In this document: piece by piece, positions 50,434 through 61,668 of the stretch | How positions within the stretch are numbered: the stretch's first letter is position 1 | How the letters are laid out: each line of letters opens with the position of its first letter | Translations under genes and position numbers: made by a program | Assembly: GCA_947179485.1 (NCBI GenBank) | Contig: OX359250.1 | Coordinates: 28,344,654-28,408,653 of the forward strand | Source of the DNA: Allacma fusca | Taxonomy: Eukaryota > Arthropoda > Collembola > Symphypleona > Sminthuridae | Reading direction: 5' to 3' | DNA: 64,000 nt | The notes under the pieces: model-generated | Databases searched by the model: none | What the model saw: the letters and a program-made list of their open reading frames with translations, nothing else | Told to the model about the DNA's origin: nothing

Positions 50434-51414
50434 TAGAGCTTCCAACGTGTTCAACATTTTTGTTCCGTACGAAATTCCGTTCCGTTCCGAAACCTACAAA
50501 TAATATTGTTCCCGGTTCCGTTCCGGCTGTCGGGACATCGGAACATTTGAACTGACACCGTTCGGAACAAAGGAGTAAAGTATTTTTTCCGTTCCAGGTT
50601 GTGTTCCGTTCCGTATTATGCTAGTTTTTCCGTTCCGAACCCGTTCCGTTCCGAAATATCCCGGAATTTTTCACAACATATACATGAAACGCGTGTACAA
50701 ATTACTGAAAACTTAATATACATGATATACTTTTAATAGATTGGATGCTAGGGAATGCTATTATTTAATTATATAAAATAATATTTAATAATAATCAGGC
50801 CACATAAAAAGAACTACTGTGCAGTATTATAAAATTATTATTAATTATTTTTTAGCAATAAATATTTGTAGCGTGTGGACTTCAATGGCCTAACAGTGTT
50901 AATTTCCTGTAAGCTTGCTTCATTGCTGCTAATAATTTCGATTTCAGAATTTTCATTTCAAGAAAAATCGCCAATGCCCATGTTTATTAAACAAAATTAG
51001 TTATTCTGTTGATTTTCATGGAAAACGATACTCGCATTACATATAAGCATTTGCGTAAATTAAATCTAACTGTGTTCATCCAATTTCGTTATTTTGGCAA
51101 AAAACTGCTTACAAGCCAGAGCGATAAGAAATGTGTTTCCATTCTAGTTGAACGATGGCGCGACACTTCAGAAATTGTACCGGGATCGGTTCGGAACGGA
51201 ACAGAACAATTCCGCTTTCCGGTGAAATAAATTATATGGGACATTTTTCGTACCGATGCTCTGAACCGTCCCGGTCCCGATATTATCGGTACAAGTGCTC
51301 ATGTTCCGGTTTTGTCCCGATTCAATGACGGAATCAAAAAGAATGTTCCGAAATTGTTCCGTTCCGTTTCCGAACACGGAACTTCGGGATTTCGGAAACC
51401 CGAAGGAAGCTCTA
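50434..51414. mobile_element. hAT-like element built of GGAAC/GTTCC motifs, nested
   Basis: Bounded by an exact 8-bp direct repeat CGTTGAAT (50426-50433 and 51415-51422). The ends are TAGAGCTTCC and GGAAGCTCTA, a perfect 10-bp inverted repeat. The outer thirds are packed with GTTCCG on the left and both GTTCCG and GGAAC on the right; the centre is AT-rich. Contains a short open frame (51009-51230) of no known family. Lies inside the element 50349-52803, so it is the younger of the two. Confidence 0.8.
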
Positions 51415-51460
51415 CGTTGAATCAAAAACAGCAATTACGATTATGCGTTTGTCCACGGAC

Positions 51461-51522
51461 GGGAAACCTGAGACGGTGGCCATTTTATTATTAATAAAAT
51501 GGCCGCGATCTCAAGGTTTCCC
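51461..51522. repeat. 62-bp foldback hairpin
   Basis: The left arm GGGAAACCTGAGACGGTGGC continues into CATTTTATTA. The right arm is TAATAAAATGG, then CCGCGATCTCAAGGTTTCCC. The arms pair almost fully with a tiny loop. It lies just right of the nested hAT-like element and could be a tiny MITE of its own. Confidence 0.75.
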
Positions 51523-52803
51523 AACAATATTCAGTTGTTGCTATTTTAGTTTTATTTCCCTTTTTCTTTCTCTAAAACTTAAGTATTTAATGAAATAATT
51601 AGCACAGAAATTATCAAATACATGCAATAATTATTTTTATCTTTTTAATGTATATGGTGTTTTAATAATTATTCTGATCGAATCAGTATTAGTTTTAAGC
51701 ATGAACTAACATTACCTTGATCTATAAAAAACAATACAATACTATAAAAGAAACTTCAATTTTACCTAAAATAATATCACATTACTTTATTATTAGCTCT
51801 CACTGATACTGGTTTTAAAATCAATACATGTATATATGTTTAGTTCATGATTAAAATTAATTCGAACAGAATCATAATATAACATTATATATTCTGAGGC
51901 GTTTAAAATTCTGCTGTAAATTAATTAGAAGCCAATTAAATCATGGGGAAAATATGATGAAAGTGTAAGTATAAATATTGTAAGTACTTACTTGTAATTA
52001 TTGCTAACACCATAACCATCAAGTTGGTTTGTATATTAATAATTACTGATATATATTAATTATACACAAGTGACAATATTTATTTTTTGCAATTTTCATA
52101 AAAGCACAAAACTGAGGTCTATTTTAGCAGACATTAAGCCTCAATGATCACAGAAACCATTAAATATTATACACTTTGAAACACAGCTTCAACAAGTTGT
52201 TCCTATGATTTGTACCACATTAAAAAGGCCATTGTTGAATCCTAAATTGTGTAGTGCTATGGAATTTAATTATTTGGAAGTTGAATAAGCATTTTTATTT
52301 AGAATTTATGTTTCTGTAATTTAAAAATTATAGAAATTATTATTAATATTGAAATTACTGCTAAATGAAAAGTAAGTTTAAATGAATGTAAAAATTAGAA
52401 TATTTAAAAAAGGAAAGACAATAGCTCATTGACATTCATACTAAATTGACGTGTTCTGGACTAGCTCTCTGATTAAAAAGCTGATTCTCAAAAAACTCTT
52501 CGTTAACCATCGAATTAAATTACATACTCCATATTGTTTAAATATAAGAGCTCAACAGCCATGTTTTTCTGGTCCTAAAACTATTTTCCAACCCAATTAA
52601 AGTTAATAATTAAGTACTTAAGTATTAATTTGAAGTTAACGTGTTGAGAACGCTAAATGATACAAGTTAGCGTTTGAGTTAGCGTTTACGTCCAAATTCG
52701 GACGGATTACGCAAAGAGAAAGTGGCGTCACGTGGGCAATTTCAAGGCGCGAAGTCAAATTTAACGTTCTACGTTTACGGAACACTAAAATCGCAAAGAG
52801 CCT

Positions 52804-53368
52804 ATTGTCATACCTACCTCGCCGAATCACACTCCCTCCTACACACTACATCGTGCATCGTAGAACAGTGCTTGAATCGAAAACTACTCCTTTTTTCTCC
52901 ACTAGCACACCATTTTCATAACGACCTCACCGAAGCACACACCATTCTAACCATGCTCTAAATAAAGCAACCTCCATTCCAACACCTCCAATCTTTTCAG
53001 GTAGACAATTTTTTGCTTCTATTTTCCGCTTGCATTCAATTATAAGTGTAAGTTTGTGTAAATAAAATACATTTACAATATAAAATAATAATTGTTTTGA
53101 TTGTGGGTTTTAGAATGTCCAAACACTCATTCAACGATCCGAATAACCAAATATTCAGTTGGTCAGTAGTCAGGCTTTGAGACCTTGCTTTTTCTGTGGA
53201 ATGAAGATGCGAGGAAATTGACCGAAATGTGACGACTGTCAAAACATCGCCAAACAAAACCCTCCAGCTGCAGAGTGCTGGTTCCGGTGACCAACATGCA
53301 AGATAGGACATCTTGAAGGTGTTCTTAGAAATTATATATTTTAAGGCATAATGTAGTATTTAGTAGTA
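52804..53368. other. repeat-block DNA, no gene
   Basis: Includes a partial copy (52847-52885, ACATCGTGCATCGTAGAACA) of sequence also found at 50275-50310 on the other side of the TIR element. No protein recognised. Confidence 0.4.
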
Positions 53369-53599
53369 GTGTTGTTGGGTAGTATGGTTATTGTAGAAAA
53401 CCATCATTTCTGCCGCCTTTGCCTTTACCGCACGGTTTTGGGAAGGGACTGGAACACTGCCCGGAATCAACAAAATCGGGATTTTGAAAGGCAGCTAGCT
53501 TTATGGGGTAGCCAGTATGGGATTAATGCGTTGCGGGTAAAAAGAGTATGCTTAGGATCAGAAGTTGCTGGTAGAGCTGAAGGAGCTATAGTGTTGTGA
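53369..53599 (+). other. fragment with zinc-ribbon-like motif (possible Fanzor/TnpB remnant)
   Basis: A 76-codon frame reads CRLCLYRTVLGRDWNTARNQ near its start, followed by sequence I do not recognise. The C-x2-C pair followed by RD-x-N-x-AR-N resembles the C-terminal zinc ribbon and RuvC-III region of TnpB and its eukaryotic relatives, the Fanzors. I find no RuvC-I or RuvC-II motifs upstream, so at most this is a fragment. The resemblance may be chance. The frame does not begin at an ATG that is convincing in context. Confidence 0.2.
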
Positions 53600-56500
53600 A
53601 CAGCTCGTATGGACTTTTCCAAAGTGGCATAATACAAAACCAGGTTTTATGGTGAAGTCTGCTATAAGAACTAATTCTTTAAATTTGAAACGTATTTGGG
53701 TGTAATGCATCAATTTTTTGTTTCTATCTTCTTCGAAATTGTTCTGATTTGTTTGGCAACTTCTCGTGCAAATGTACCAAAGCATTCAAGATTTTAATCC
53801 AACTTACAATGCCAAACGTGTTACATTTTCACGAGATGTTGCCAAACAAGTCACAGGAACTTTTCGAACAAAAGAGACAAAAATTTGATGCATTACACCC
53901 AATAATACCCTTCAAAGTTTAAGATTTGGTGCTCATAGCAGACTTGACAAGAAAACCTGGTTTTGTACAAAAATTTATGCGTTGGAAAGTCCCATACGAA
54001 ATTATCGAAGAAATAAACTCCCGTAGTTTCAAATTAGTAGACAAGAGTATTGGGAAAATGAACAATATCATTTCAATGAATACTCAATACCTGAAAAATT
54101 ATCATCCCCCAATAACAAATGACGAAATCTAATTTAATCATTGCCTAACCCACAAATTCTCTTACATTAATAGATGGACATTATGGGCTTAGAACCCTCG
54201 ATGGAGGACTTTCTAATAGTTGAAAGCGATCTTGGTGAAAATTTACCTCAATTCAGTTACCTTGCTCCAACAAAACCTGACAACCCTAACAACATTTACA
54301 CAGACTCCGGCTTCAAGTCTCCATATCCTCCGACACCCAGATTCATCATAACCGAACCATCTCCACCTACTTCACCCACTACATTTCCTAATTTCCTTTC
54401 CTGACATGAAGAACAACCTCCATGACAAACTTTCTATTACTCCTGGTACATTCCTAACCCAAACAAATCCGACCCTACACGATATTGGCATTGTTTCTCT
54501 ATCATCTGGCTCCAACTCAACATCGGTCTGAATTATCAACACCTCCAGGCCCCATTTCCTGGTATTTAGGACACTGGTACCCAAGTCTAGTCCGACTTGA
54601 CTAGGAAAATAGGGAATTAGACTAGCGGTGAAGAACGGACGAAAAGAATAGACTGGAATAGACTAGCGACATGCGAGGTTGAGAAAAACTAGACTAGACT
54701 AGTCAGATAAAGAAAACACATAATAGAATTGACTTGACTAGGAAAATAGACCTTATTCCTACTCACAGATTTGGCTCAAATTAGTCTGCATAGTGCAAGC
54801 ACATGCACTCATTTTCATAAAAATACTCCATATTTATTAGCGTACACGCTATATAAATAAATTTGCAATGAGATCATTTTGCTTTTGGTGAGACCAGTTG
54901 AACATAATTTCGATTTTAAATAGCATTTAATTCATTTTAGCTCTTTACCGGGGACTTACTCACCCCAATTATAACTTCTTACAAGAATTGTACAGCTCTT
55001 TATACTAACATGGAAATATTACAGTATGAATCCATGATTTTTTTACGGTTATCATTTGATCAAGTTCACAATTGTAGCTCCTCACTTATTTTCATAAAAA
55101 TTGGTACACATGCAATATTTCTGTACTACATTACGAAATCGACAGAAATATTGTCAATATATCTGCGGTTCCCCCTGAGGTCAAAGGCCATATTTGCTAC
55201 GAAAGAATAATTTTAGGATTTAGCTTATACAATTTAACCTGACAGTCGAAAATTGAATAGCAGCGTGTTGTGATCGGGGATTAAAATTGAAAACCTAACC
55301 TAACCAGATATAGAACTTCAAAATAGTTCGTTCGATCAAATAGGAATTAATAGATAAAGGTTGTGAACAGTAATCTAAAATTAAAAGTCTAACCTAACCA
55401 AAAATAATAAAACTTATAATAAATATAGGCATTAACAGGTAAATGTTGTTTGAACAAGTGTATGCGTGCTCACGGAACTGAAGTCTGAAGTTATATCCTA
55501 CAGTAGTGAACGTGACATTTGACTTCTCATGTCAAGGGTCATGTAAACTGGTGGTTGGGTGACAAAATGTTTTAAGTCTTAATATACGGCTGAAATATTG
55601 AATGTGTACCATTTTTTATTAAAATCCGTGCGGAGCTACTATAGTAAACTTAAGCTATCATTTTCAGTTATCTGCAGTTATTTTTAGTTCACTAGTGCTT
55701 GTGTCACTTTACTAATTTTTGGGCTGCACAAGTAAATGCATTCTACTGGGGTTTGCCAGCAGTTTTGAAAAAACTGCCAATGTTTTATTTGTGACGATTA
55801 GTCATTAATTTTTATACTAGAAATAATAGTGCGAACTTTCTTTGGATATATTCAATGCAAGCACTCGTTTTAGTCCACGAGTGCTGTGGTACTCGCGCTC
55901 ATATTTTTGGGCAGCACTGGTAAGTGCACAGCTTTTATTTATGAGTTTTTGTTGGTACTTTGGTTCACTAAATATTGAGGGATATTTTTTTGCAAACCGT
56001 AATGATTAACATTATACCGCCTCATTCTGCTATCTGGCAGATCCCGCATTTTATCAGACCAGGATCAGGGCATCCCCTGCTCCTTTACATTTGAGCAATT
56101 CCTGGAATTTGTTCAGTTTGAGTCTTGAATAGGAACTGACTAGGAATAGACTAGGAATTTTAAGAAAATTTGTGAATAGGACTGGACTAGACTAGCGTGA
56201 AAAATGAAAAGAATAGACTAGAATTGAATAGGCAAGGTCAATCCTCCGAAAGAATAGAATAGACTAGACTACCTCAACCTGATGGGCACCAGAGATTTAG
56301 GAGAACAAACAATATTACCAAATTCGAATCCACCATACATTACTGATTTGGGAAATTCCGAAGGTATCTGGTATAACAACATTTGGCTTCCTCATCCAAA
56401 AATTATATTACAGGCTCTACCGAAAAATGGTAAACTATTATAACACCTAATCTTATACAACCACAGTCTATCCCGAAAACATTACTACAATCAACAAAAA

Positions 56501-56930
56501 TCTCAACCCGAACGACTTCACCTACCAAATTCATCAAAAATCCAGACACACTTTCATCACAGCCATCATCCAAGAAGAAACTGCACAAAATGCTATAGTT
56601 AGTCCATAAAGCATAATACTATAACCAGTACTGGAAAAATCAAACCGAAAATAAGTTCTCTAAATCTAACATTGTAAGACAGTTGTTCAAAAATCCTACA
56701 CCTACGACAAAACACGACATCATTACTGACGCTCCGGACAAATTCAAACCATCAATTATACCTCCTCATATGACTACCTATTCAGCGACCGGCAGTACTC
56801 CAACCAAAGAAAATAAAACGCCTAGGAAATGCACGACGTGCCCAACAACATCGGAAATTAGAGAATATGAAAGCCAACAAACTGTGAATCCCCCTTAGAA
56901 AGAGAGATGTTGAGAACAGCAACTTCAAGT
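53600..56930 (+). mobile_element. broken LTR-retroelement fossil (Ty3/gypsy-like), interrupted by a hAT-like element
   Basis: The plus-strand stretch at about 53925-54130 resembles the C-terminal region of a Ty3/gypsy-type integrase (WKVPYEIIEEI; YLKNYHPP), followed by a proline-rich tail. Part of the same region also occurs in inverted orientation at about 53620-53775. More low-complexity, Pro/Thr-rich sequence lies at 56300-56900, beyond the hAT-like insertion at 54572-56294. No LTRs or other pol domains were found. Clearly broken, with several breaks, and old enough to have been interrupted by a later element. The outer limits are approximate. Confidence 0.5.
54572..56294. mobile_element. 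hAT-like non-autonomous element, 1723 bp
   Basis: Bounded by an exact 8-bp direct repeat ATTTAGGA (54564-54571 and 56295-56302). The left end CACTGGTACCCA and the reverse complement of the right end, CTCTGGTGCCCA, are related inverted repeats. Subterminal regions on both sides are dense in GACTAG/CTAGTC (54590-54750 and 56130-56275), as expected for transposase-binding repeats. The interior is AT-rich with no recognised transposase. Inserted into the LTR-retroelement fossil. Confidence 0.85.
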
Positions 56931-57140
56931 TGTTATATTTAATTTATGTATCAACAATATTTATTATTTTGTAAATTTAGAATTATCATTGCCTTTCAAT
57001 ACTTAACCACTAAGTTCTACTTAAAAGTGCGGACGAACGTCATTATGATCTGGGACTCCCTCTAGAAAAGACGTAGTGGTTTACTGTTTACCTTTACGAA
57101 TACCATTACTGCTATTACAACAACTAATACTATTACTATA

Positions 57141-57424
57141 GTGCTGCTACTATTATTAATACTACTACTATTACTAGTGCTGCTACTATTATTAATACTA
57201 CTACTATTACTAGTGCTGCTACTATTATTAATACTACTACTATTACTAGTGCTGCTCCTATTATTGATACTACTACTATTACTAGTGCTGCTACTATTAT
57301 TAATACTACTACTATTACTAGTGCTGCTACTATTATTAATACTACTACTATTACTAGTGCTGCTACTATTATTAATACTACTACTATTACTAGTGCTGCT
57401 ACTATTATTAATACTACTACTATT
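57141..57424. repeat. 36-bp tandem repeat, about 8 copies
   Basis: The unit begins GTGCTGCTACTATTATTAAT and is itself made of TAC/TAT/TTA triplets. It is open in frame on both strands because the unit is a multiple of three. Copies are nearly identical; the fourth has two substitutions. Confidence 0.95.
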
Positions 57425-58350
57425 TTTACAACTGTTATTACTATCAACGAAGTTATCGTTTTGAATAAATTGCGCTACTCTTATCTTACTGAGCTACGTC
57501 ACGCAAATTGTTACAATAGATGGTTCTGGAGGAGTTGAGCAGAGACGTAGGGGAGCTGTCGAGTGTGAAGTTGGTCCTGGAGGCGTTGATGTTGGTCAAG
57601 GAGCTGCAATTATTGCAACAGACGTTGTTGGAGACTTCGATGGAGAGGAAATTGACAAGATTCTCAAGTAAATTTAATTTGGGTTTTGTTAATTTTTGGA
57701 TGTGACTCAAATAAAATTATAATAAACTATAATTGGATTGAAGTAAGAGCTTTGGTAGTGCACAAATTTTCTGATTTTCTGTCATCTTTGGAGGTACTGC
57801 GTGACATTCGTAGTATTGAGGACGTATGTACAGGTTGAACATCGGATCTACTGCATTTTGTAGATACAAGGTGTCCCTTACTTAAGAAAGGCAGGCTTTG
57901 TGAGACCTCATTAAGAACTTTTACTTTGATAAATAAACAACCAACTTGAGCAATTCTACCTGCCGAGCCGTGCTTTCATCTAGTTTATCATTTGAGGCAA
58001 TCGCAAATGGCACATTATCAATAGTAATAACGGTGTTTTATTTTACGACAATTTTGGTTTCTTCTAGAAATTACTATCGTACTTTATAATTTATAATCAT
58101 TTGGCTTGAAATTGCAATTTGTATTGTCTTTTTAACTGAGGAAAGTCGGAGTTTATTTGATTTTCTCGTCTGCGTATAGCAATGGAATATGGTATCGAGA
58201 AACTACTTTCTCTACGAGCCTCCAGAAGTAAAAGTCGCTCTAAAATCAGATCTCCAAGTTCGAGCTCCGAGGATCGCCGGTCGGAACTCTCTGGATCTGT
58301 ATGTGAGATCCGCGGGGTCACCCTGAGCTAAATTCGTCAGTCCATATGAG
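57425..58350. other. repeat-block DNA, no gene recognised
   Basis: Short leucine-rich frames at 57520-57705 and on the opposite strand have no recognisable domain. Could belong to a neighbouring repeat. No RNA gene seen. Confidence 0.35.
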
Positions 58351-59234
58351 CAGAGGTGTGGAATATTTTGAAATATCGTATTTGAAATAGTATTTGAAAT
58401 ACATTTCGTATTTTGTGTTTGGTATTTTATTGGCACCAAAATTTTGTATGTATTTTGTTATTCGTATTTTGAAGATCTACAGACGTAATGGTATTTTCTA
58501 TTTGTTTATCTTGTAACGTTTGCGCACCCCGTATTTCAAATACAAAATATAATTTCAAAATACATATAGCACTCACAACTGTCAAGGTTGTCTGTAAAAC
58601 ATTCCCAAATTTTTATTTTAAATGTAAAAGCACTAATTAGAAATAATTTGAAGCCAATTCTTTTACTTTTTTGCCTGGTTTGAGATACTTAGATAAAATG
58701 TATAAAAAGTTCAATGCACATATGTGTTAAAGTTAGTTAAATTAGTTCCGCCAACTGAAAATCCGTAAATAAGTTACCCAGGAGATATAAGGTAAATTTA
58801 AATTTAAGAAAACAAAACAAAACGTTTTAAGAAAACATTTTGTGTATCTAGGGTCACGTTAATCTACTTCGATCTACATAAATGCACAACACTAATCACG
58901 TACCTGTTACCTTACGTTTGCTGATTAATTTTCGAATCTCCAATTATTTGACCAAAATCCCCAAGTTACTTTGAGAGAATAAACTTGAGATACTGATAAA
59001 TCTCAGACATACTTCGAGATAAGTTTGAGAGTATTTTCAATAATGTATTTTGTATTTCAAATACTGTATTTTCATTTCGTATTTTTAGTTTTAGCTGTAA
59101 GCAACGTATTTTGTCTTGTATCTTAACAAAGTTACTCCTGGTATCTGTATTTTAGATTTGTATTTTAATGTTTCTGGAAATGTATTTCTATTTTGTATTT
59201 TAATAATAAATGTCATGTATTTTCCACACCTCTG
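58351..59234. mobile_element. hAT-like MITE, 884 bp
   Basis: Exact 8-bp direct repeat CATATGAG (58343-58350 and 59235-59242). The ends CAGAGGTGTGGAA and TTCCACACCTCTG are a perfect 13-bp inverted repeat. Subterminal regions on both sides are built of GTATTTGAAATAC- and GTATTTTGTATTT-like motifs. No transposase frame. Confidence 0.9.
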
Positions 59235-59242
59235 CATATGAG

Positions 59243-60450
59243 TATGCAATAAAAGTATGGATGTTTGCTGAACCTAGCTCTTTGCCATCTTTGACTATTT
59301 AGGGCATAACAATTAAATGCGCGAAGGACAACTAATCTATTTTGAGGGTTCGTTCCAGGGTAAACATTATTTTATTAATCCACCCCTGATTGTAATCGTA
59401 CAAAGAAGCAAAGTTCATTATTTAAAAAATATTCTATTTGGAAAAAAAATCTTTTCGTTATATTAATTTTAATACAATTCCATCCATTGACCATCCTGCG
59501 AAGGCTGAATTGTTTCCCCGAAGAATGAGGGAAGACTATAAAACTTACCGCAAATGGTAGGCGAAGGAAGGGCGGGTCAGAATTAGGTCTCGGATATACT
59601 AAAGGTTTCATACGGATGATGCCTGATGTATAAAACACAAGGCAGAAGTATGAACGTTGTTAAGTATTTGCAAAAACTGTCATTCATCACATTCATATAT
59701 GTAGTATACTGTTGGCGAAAGCTACTTCGTTTTCAAAATCCATGCACGCTTTGATACCATATCTATAGTTTTGCAATAAATGAAGGCTCGAAATGAACGA
59801 GCGTTGTTTTTGGAGAAAGGCTGAAGGACGGGTGAATTAATTTGAAAATTGAAGGAAAGCTGGTTGAAGGCAATCATTTTAAAGGCTTCATTCATTGGTA
59901 GGAAGAAGTAAGGAATTTTATTAAAAAATATCCCTTTGAAGGCGTGAAAGAAGTCTATTTAATTTGAACATCTCTGCACTAGACTGCGTCTGTGCAGTTA
60001 TTAGGAATTGGGGGTTATCCACTGACGCAGGCTGTGGCTTAATCCGCTAGCCAATAGTAAAAAGATTTCAACGACCAAATTTGAGAAGATTCCGAAGAAC
60101 AGTCCATTTGATGACGTATGGAACAAGCCAATACAAGGAAAAAGACAAGGAACAAGACAAGTGGTTAACCTTGACAATGAAGCAGCAGGAACTCCTCCAG
60201 AGGGGCATGCTACAGCATAGCATGTACATACGTACAGAAAGAGTGCAAGTGTAGATGTTCAACCTAATATGTAATGCTTAAGGAATATGATGTGGAAGTT
60301 ATAAAAACTGAGTAAATGTAAATACGTAATTATTACTGAGCATAAAAGGATTGAACAACCTTTTAATCCTCAGTCCCATTGCTAGCGAGTTTCCCCATCT
60401 ATCATTAAAGCTTAACAATCTCATCCACAATCTTCAAAATAGCTTAACGT
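59243..60450. other. repeat-block DNA, no gene recognised
   Basis: Last part of the roughly 10-kb block separating scramblase units 2 and 3. No domain or terminal repeat identified. Confidence 0.35.
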
Positions 60451-60454
60451 TGTT

Positions 60455-61250
60455 TTTTAGTGGATCGACTTCAGTATTGTAGTTGATTTTGTATAAGACA
60501 GTGAGAGTGACAGGAAACCCCAGTGAGGGAATTCATAAAGTTTGCATACATTTGTGAAGCAAAATAGCAATAAATTATTACTAGTGCCTACTGTCGTTTC
60601 ATTTCAGTCGGAGATTTTAGATACCAGCGTGTGTGTTTTCTGAACTGCTACAATGCAGGTCTATCAAGCCAACGCAGAATCCGGGTATTTGCTGACGATT
60701 TCTTTAGCGTTGTTCTTGGTTTTATCATATTCGAATACCCAGTATTTTTAGGGTGGCGTCAGCCCCCTAGTAAAATAGCCTTGTCCGTACGTCCGTGTGC
60801 CCTTCCGCACGATTACTCAAAACCTACTGGTCCGATTTCAATGAAATTTTGTATGGATATTACTAGTGTCAAAAGTAAGGCTAAGTTCGTATTTGGTTGA
60901 AATCGGCCAGAAAAAAAATCTGAAATTTTGGACTTTAAGTCAAGTGACAGTTATCTCCAAAAATGATGAATCATTCGGGATATTTAGTTTCCATCGTGCT
61001 GTTATTTTTAACATGCTGCAATGCAGGCTGGTCAAGTCACCTCGGTGTCAGGGTATTAGCTGACGATTTTTACAATTGTTTTAGTTTAATCGTATTACAT
61101 ATTCAGTGTTCATACAAGCTGATTGGTTGGGGTGAGGAAACTCCCCAATACAATTACAAGTTGTAATTTACAACATTAAATCCAAGCCTTGGTGTTTACA
61201 AGAAATCTCTTTCTCTCTTTTCTCCCACAGCTTATGTACATAGATATATA
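60455..61250. repeat. A/B repeat module upstream of scramblase copy 3
   Basis: Second occurrence of the pair seen at 44520-46420. The A segment (60455-60750) begins TTTTAGTGGATCGACTTCAG, almost as at 44523. The B segment (60965-61250) contains GTTGGGGTGAGGAAACTCCC, as at 46027. The two are joined by a different 210-bp sequence. Confidence 0.7.
60751..60962. repeat. dispersed repeat fragment between the A and B segments
   Basis: Starts GGGTGGCGTCAGCCCCCTAG and includes GTCCGTACGTCCGTGTG and CTACTGGTCCGATTTCAATG. Similar GTCCGT-rich text followed by CTACTGGACCGATTTTGATG occurs in dispersed repeats of many arthropods. Absent from the homologous place upstream of copy 2. Family not determined. 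Confidence 0.45.
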
Positions 61251-61668
61251 TTAAAAATCTTGCCTTGCCCCTTTCTGCAACCATGCATCATAATTTGAAT
61301 TTTTTTCCATAATACTCAAGACAATGAATTTCATTAACACCTATTTTTCAAGTCCAAAATAAACGTAACTGTGTATCAAAGTAAAACCTAGTCCTGTAGC
61401 ACAAAAGCGGGTCAGATATACATATAATATTATTTATACATATTAATATATTAAAGAGCTACATTCCCCATTAAACCTAGGGAGATAGGCTCCCCAAATG
61501 GAAACAGAGAAACAAATATATGTTGGTCCAGACAAACAAATATTCCATAACAGATGTATTCAGATTTTGAGAATCTGAGAGTTATAATATAATATTAATA
61601 GTTCAGCAAAAGGAATTTACCACTTTGAGAAACGCATAATTCTTTCAGAATTATCCTTAATTTTGTAG

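Larger units (their letters stand above)
50349..52803. mobile_element. TIR element, 2455 bp, carrying a nested element
   Basis: Ends AGGCTCTTTGCGA and TCGCAAAGAGCCT are perfect 13-bp inverted repeats, bounded by ATT on both sides (a 3-bp duplication, or TA if the ends are trimmed). Subterminal GTTTACG/CGTAAACG motifs occur near both ends. No transposase was recognised. It contains the 981-bp element at 50434-51414, so the original length was about 1.47 kb. The 3-bp duplication would suit PIF/Harbinger; this is tentative. Confidence 0.65.

Noticed and set aside
56683-56898. Thr/Pro-rich host protein
   Set aside because: Lies in the retroelement fossil flank, with no host exon structure.
57141-57464. 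Leucine-rich coding region
   Set aside because: It is a 36-bp triplet-based tandem repeat and is equally open on the other strand.
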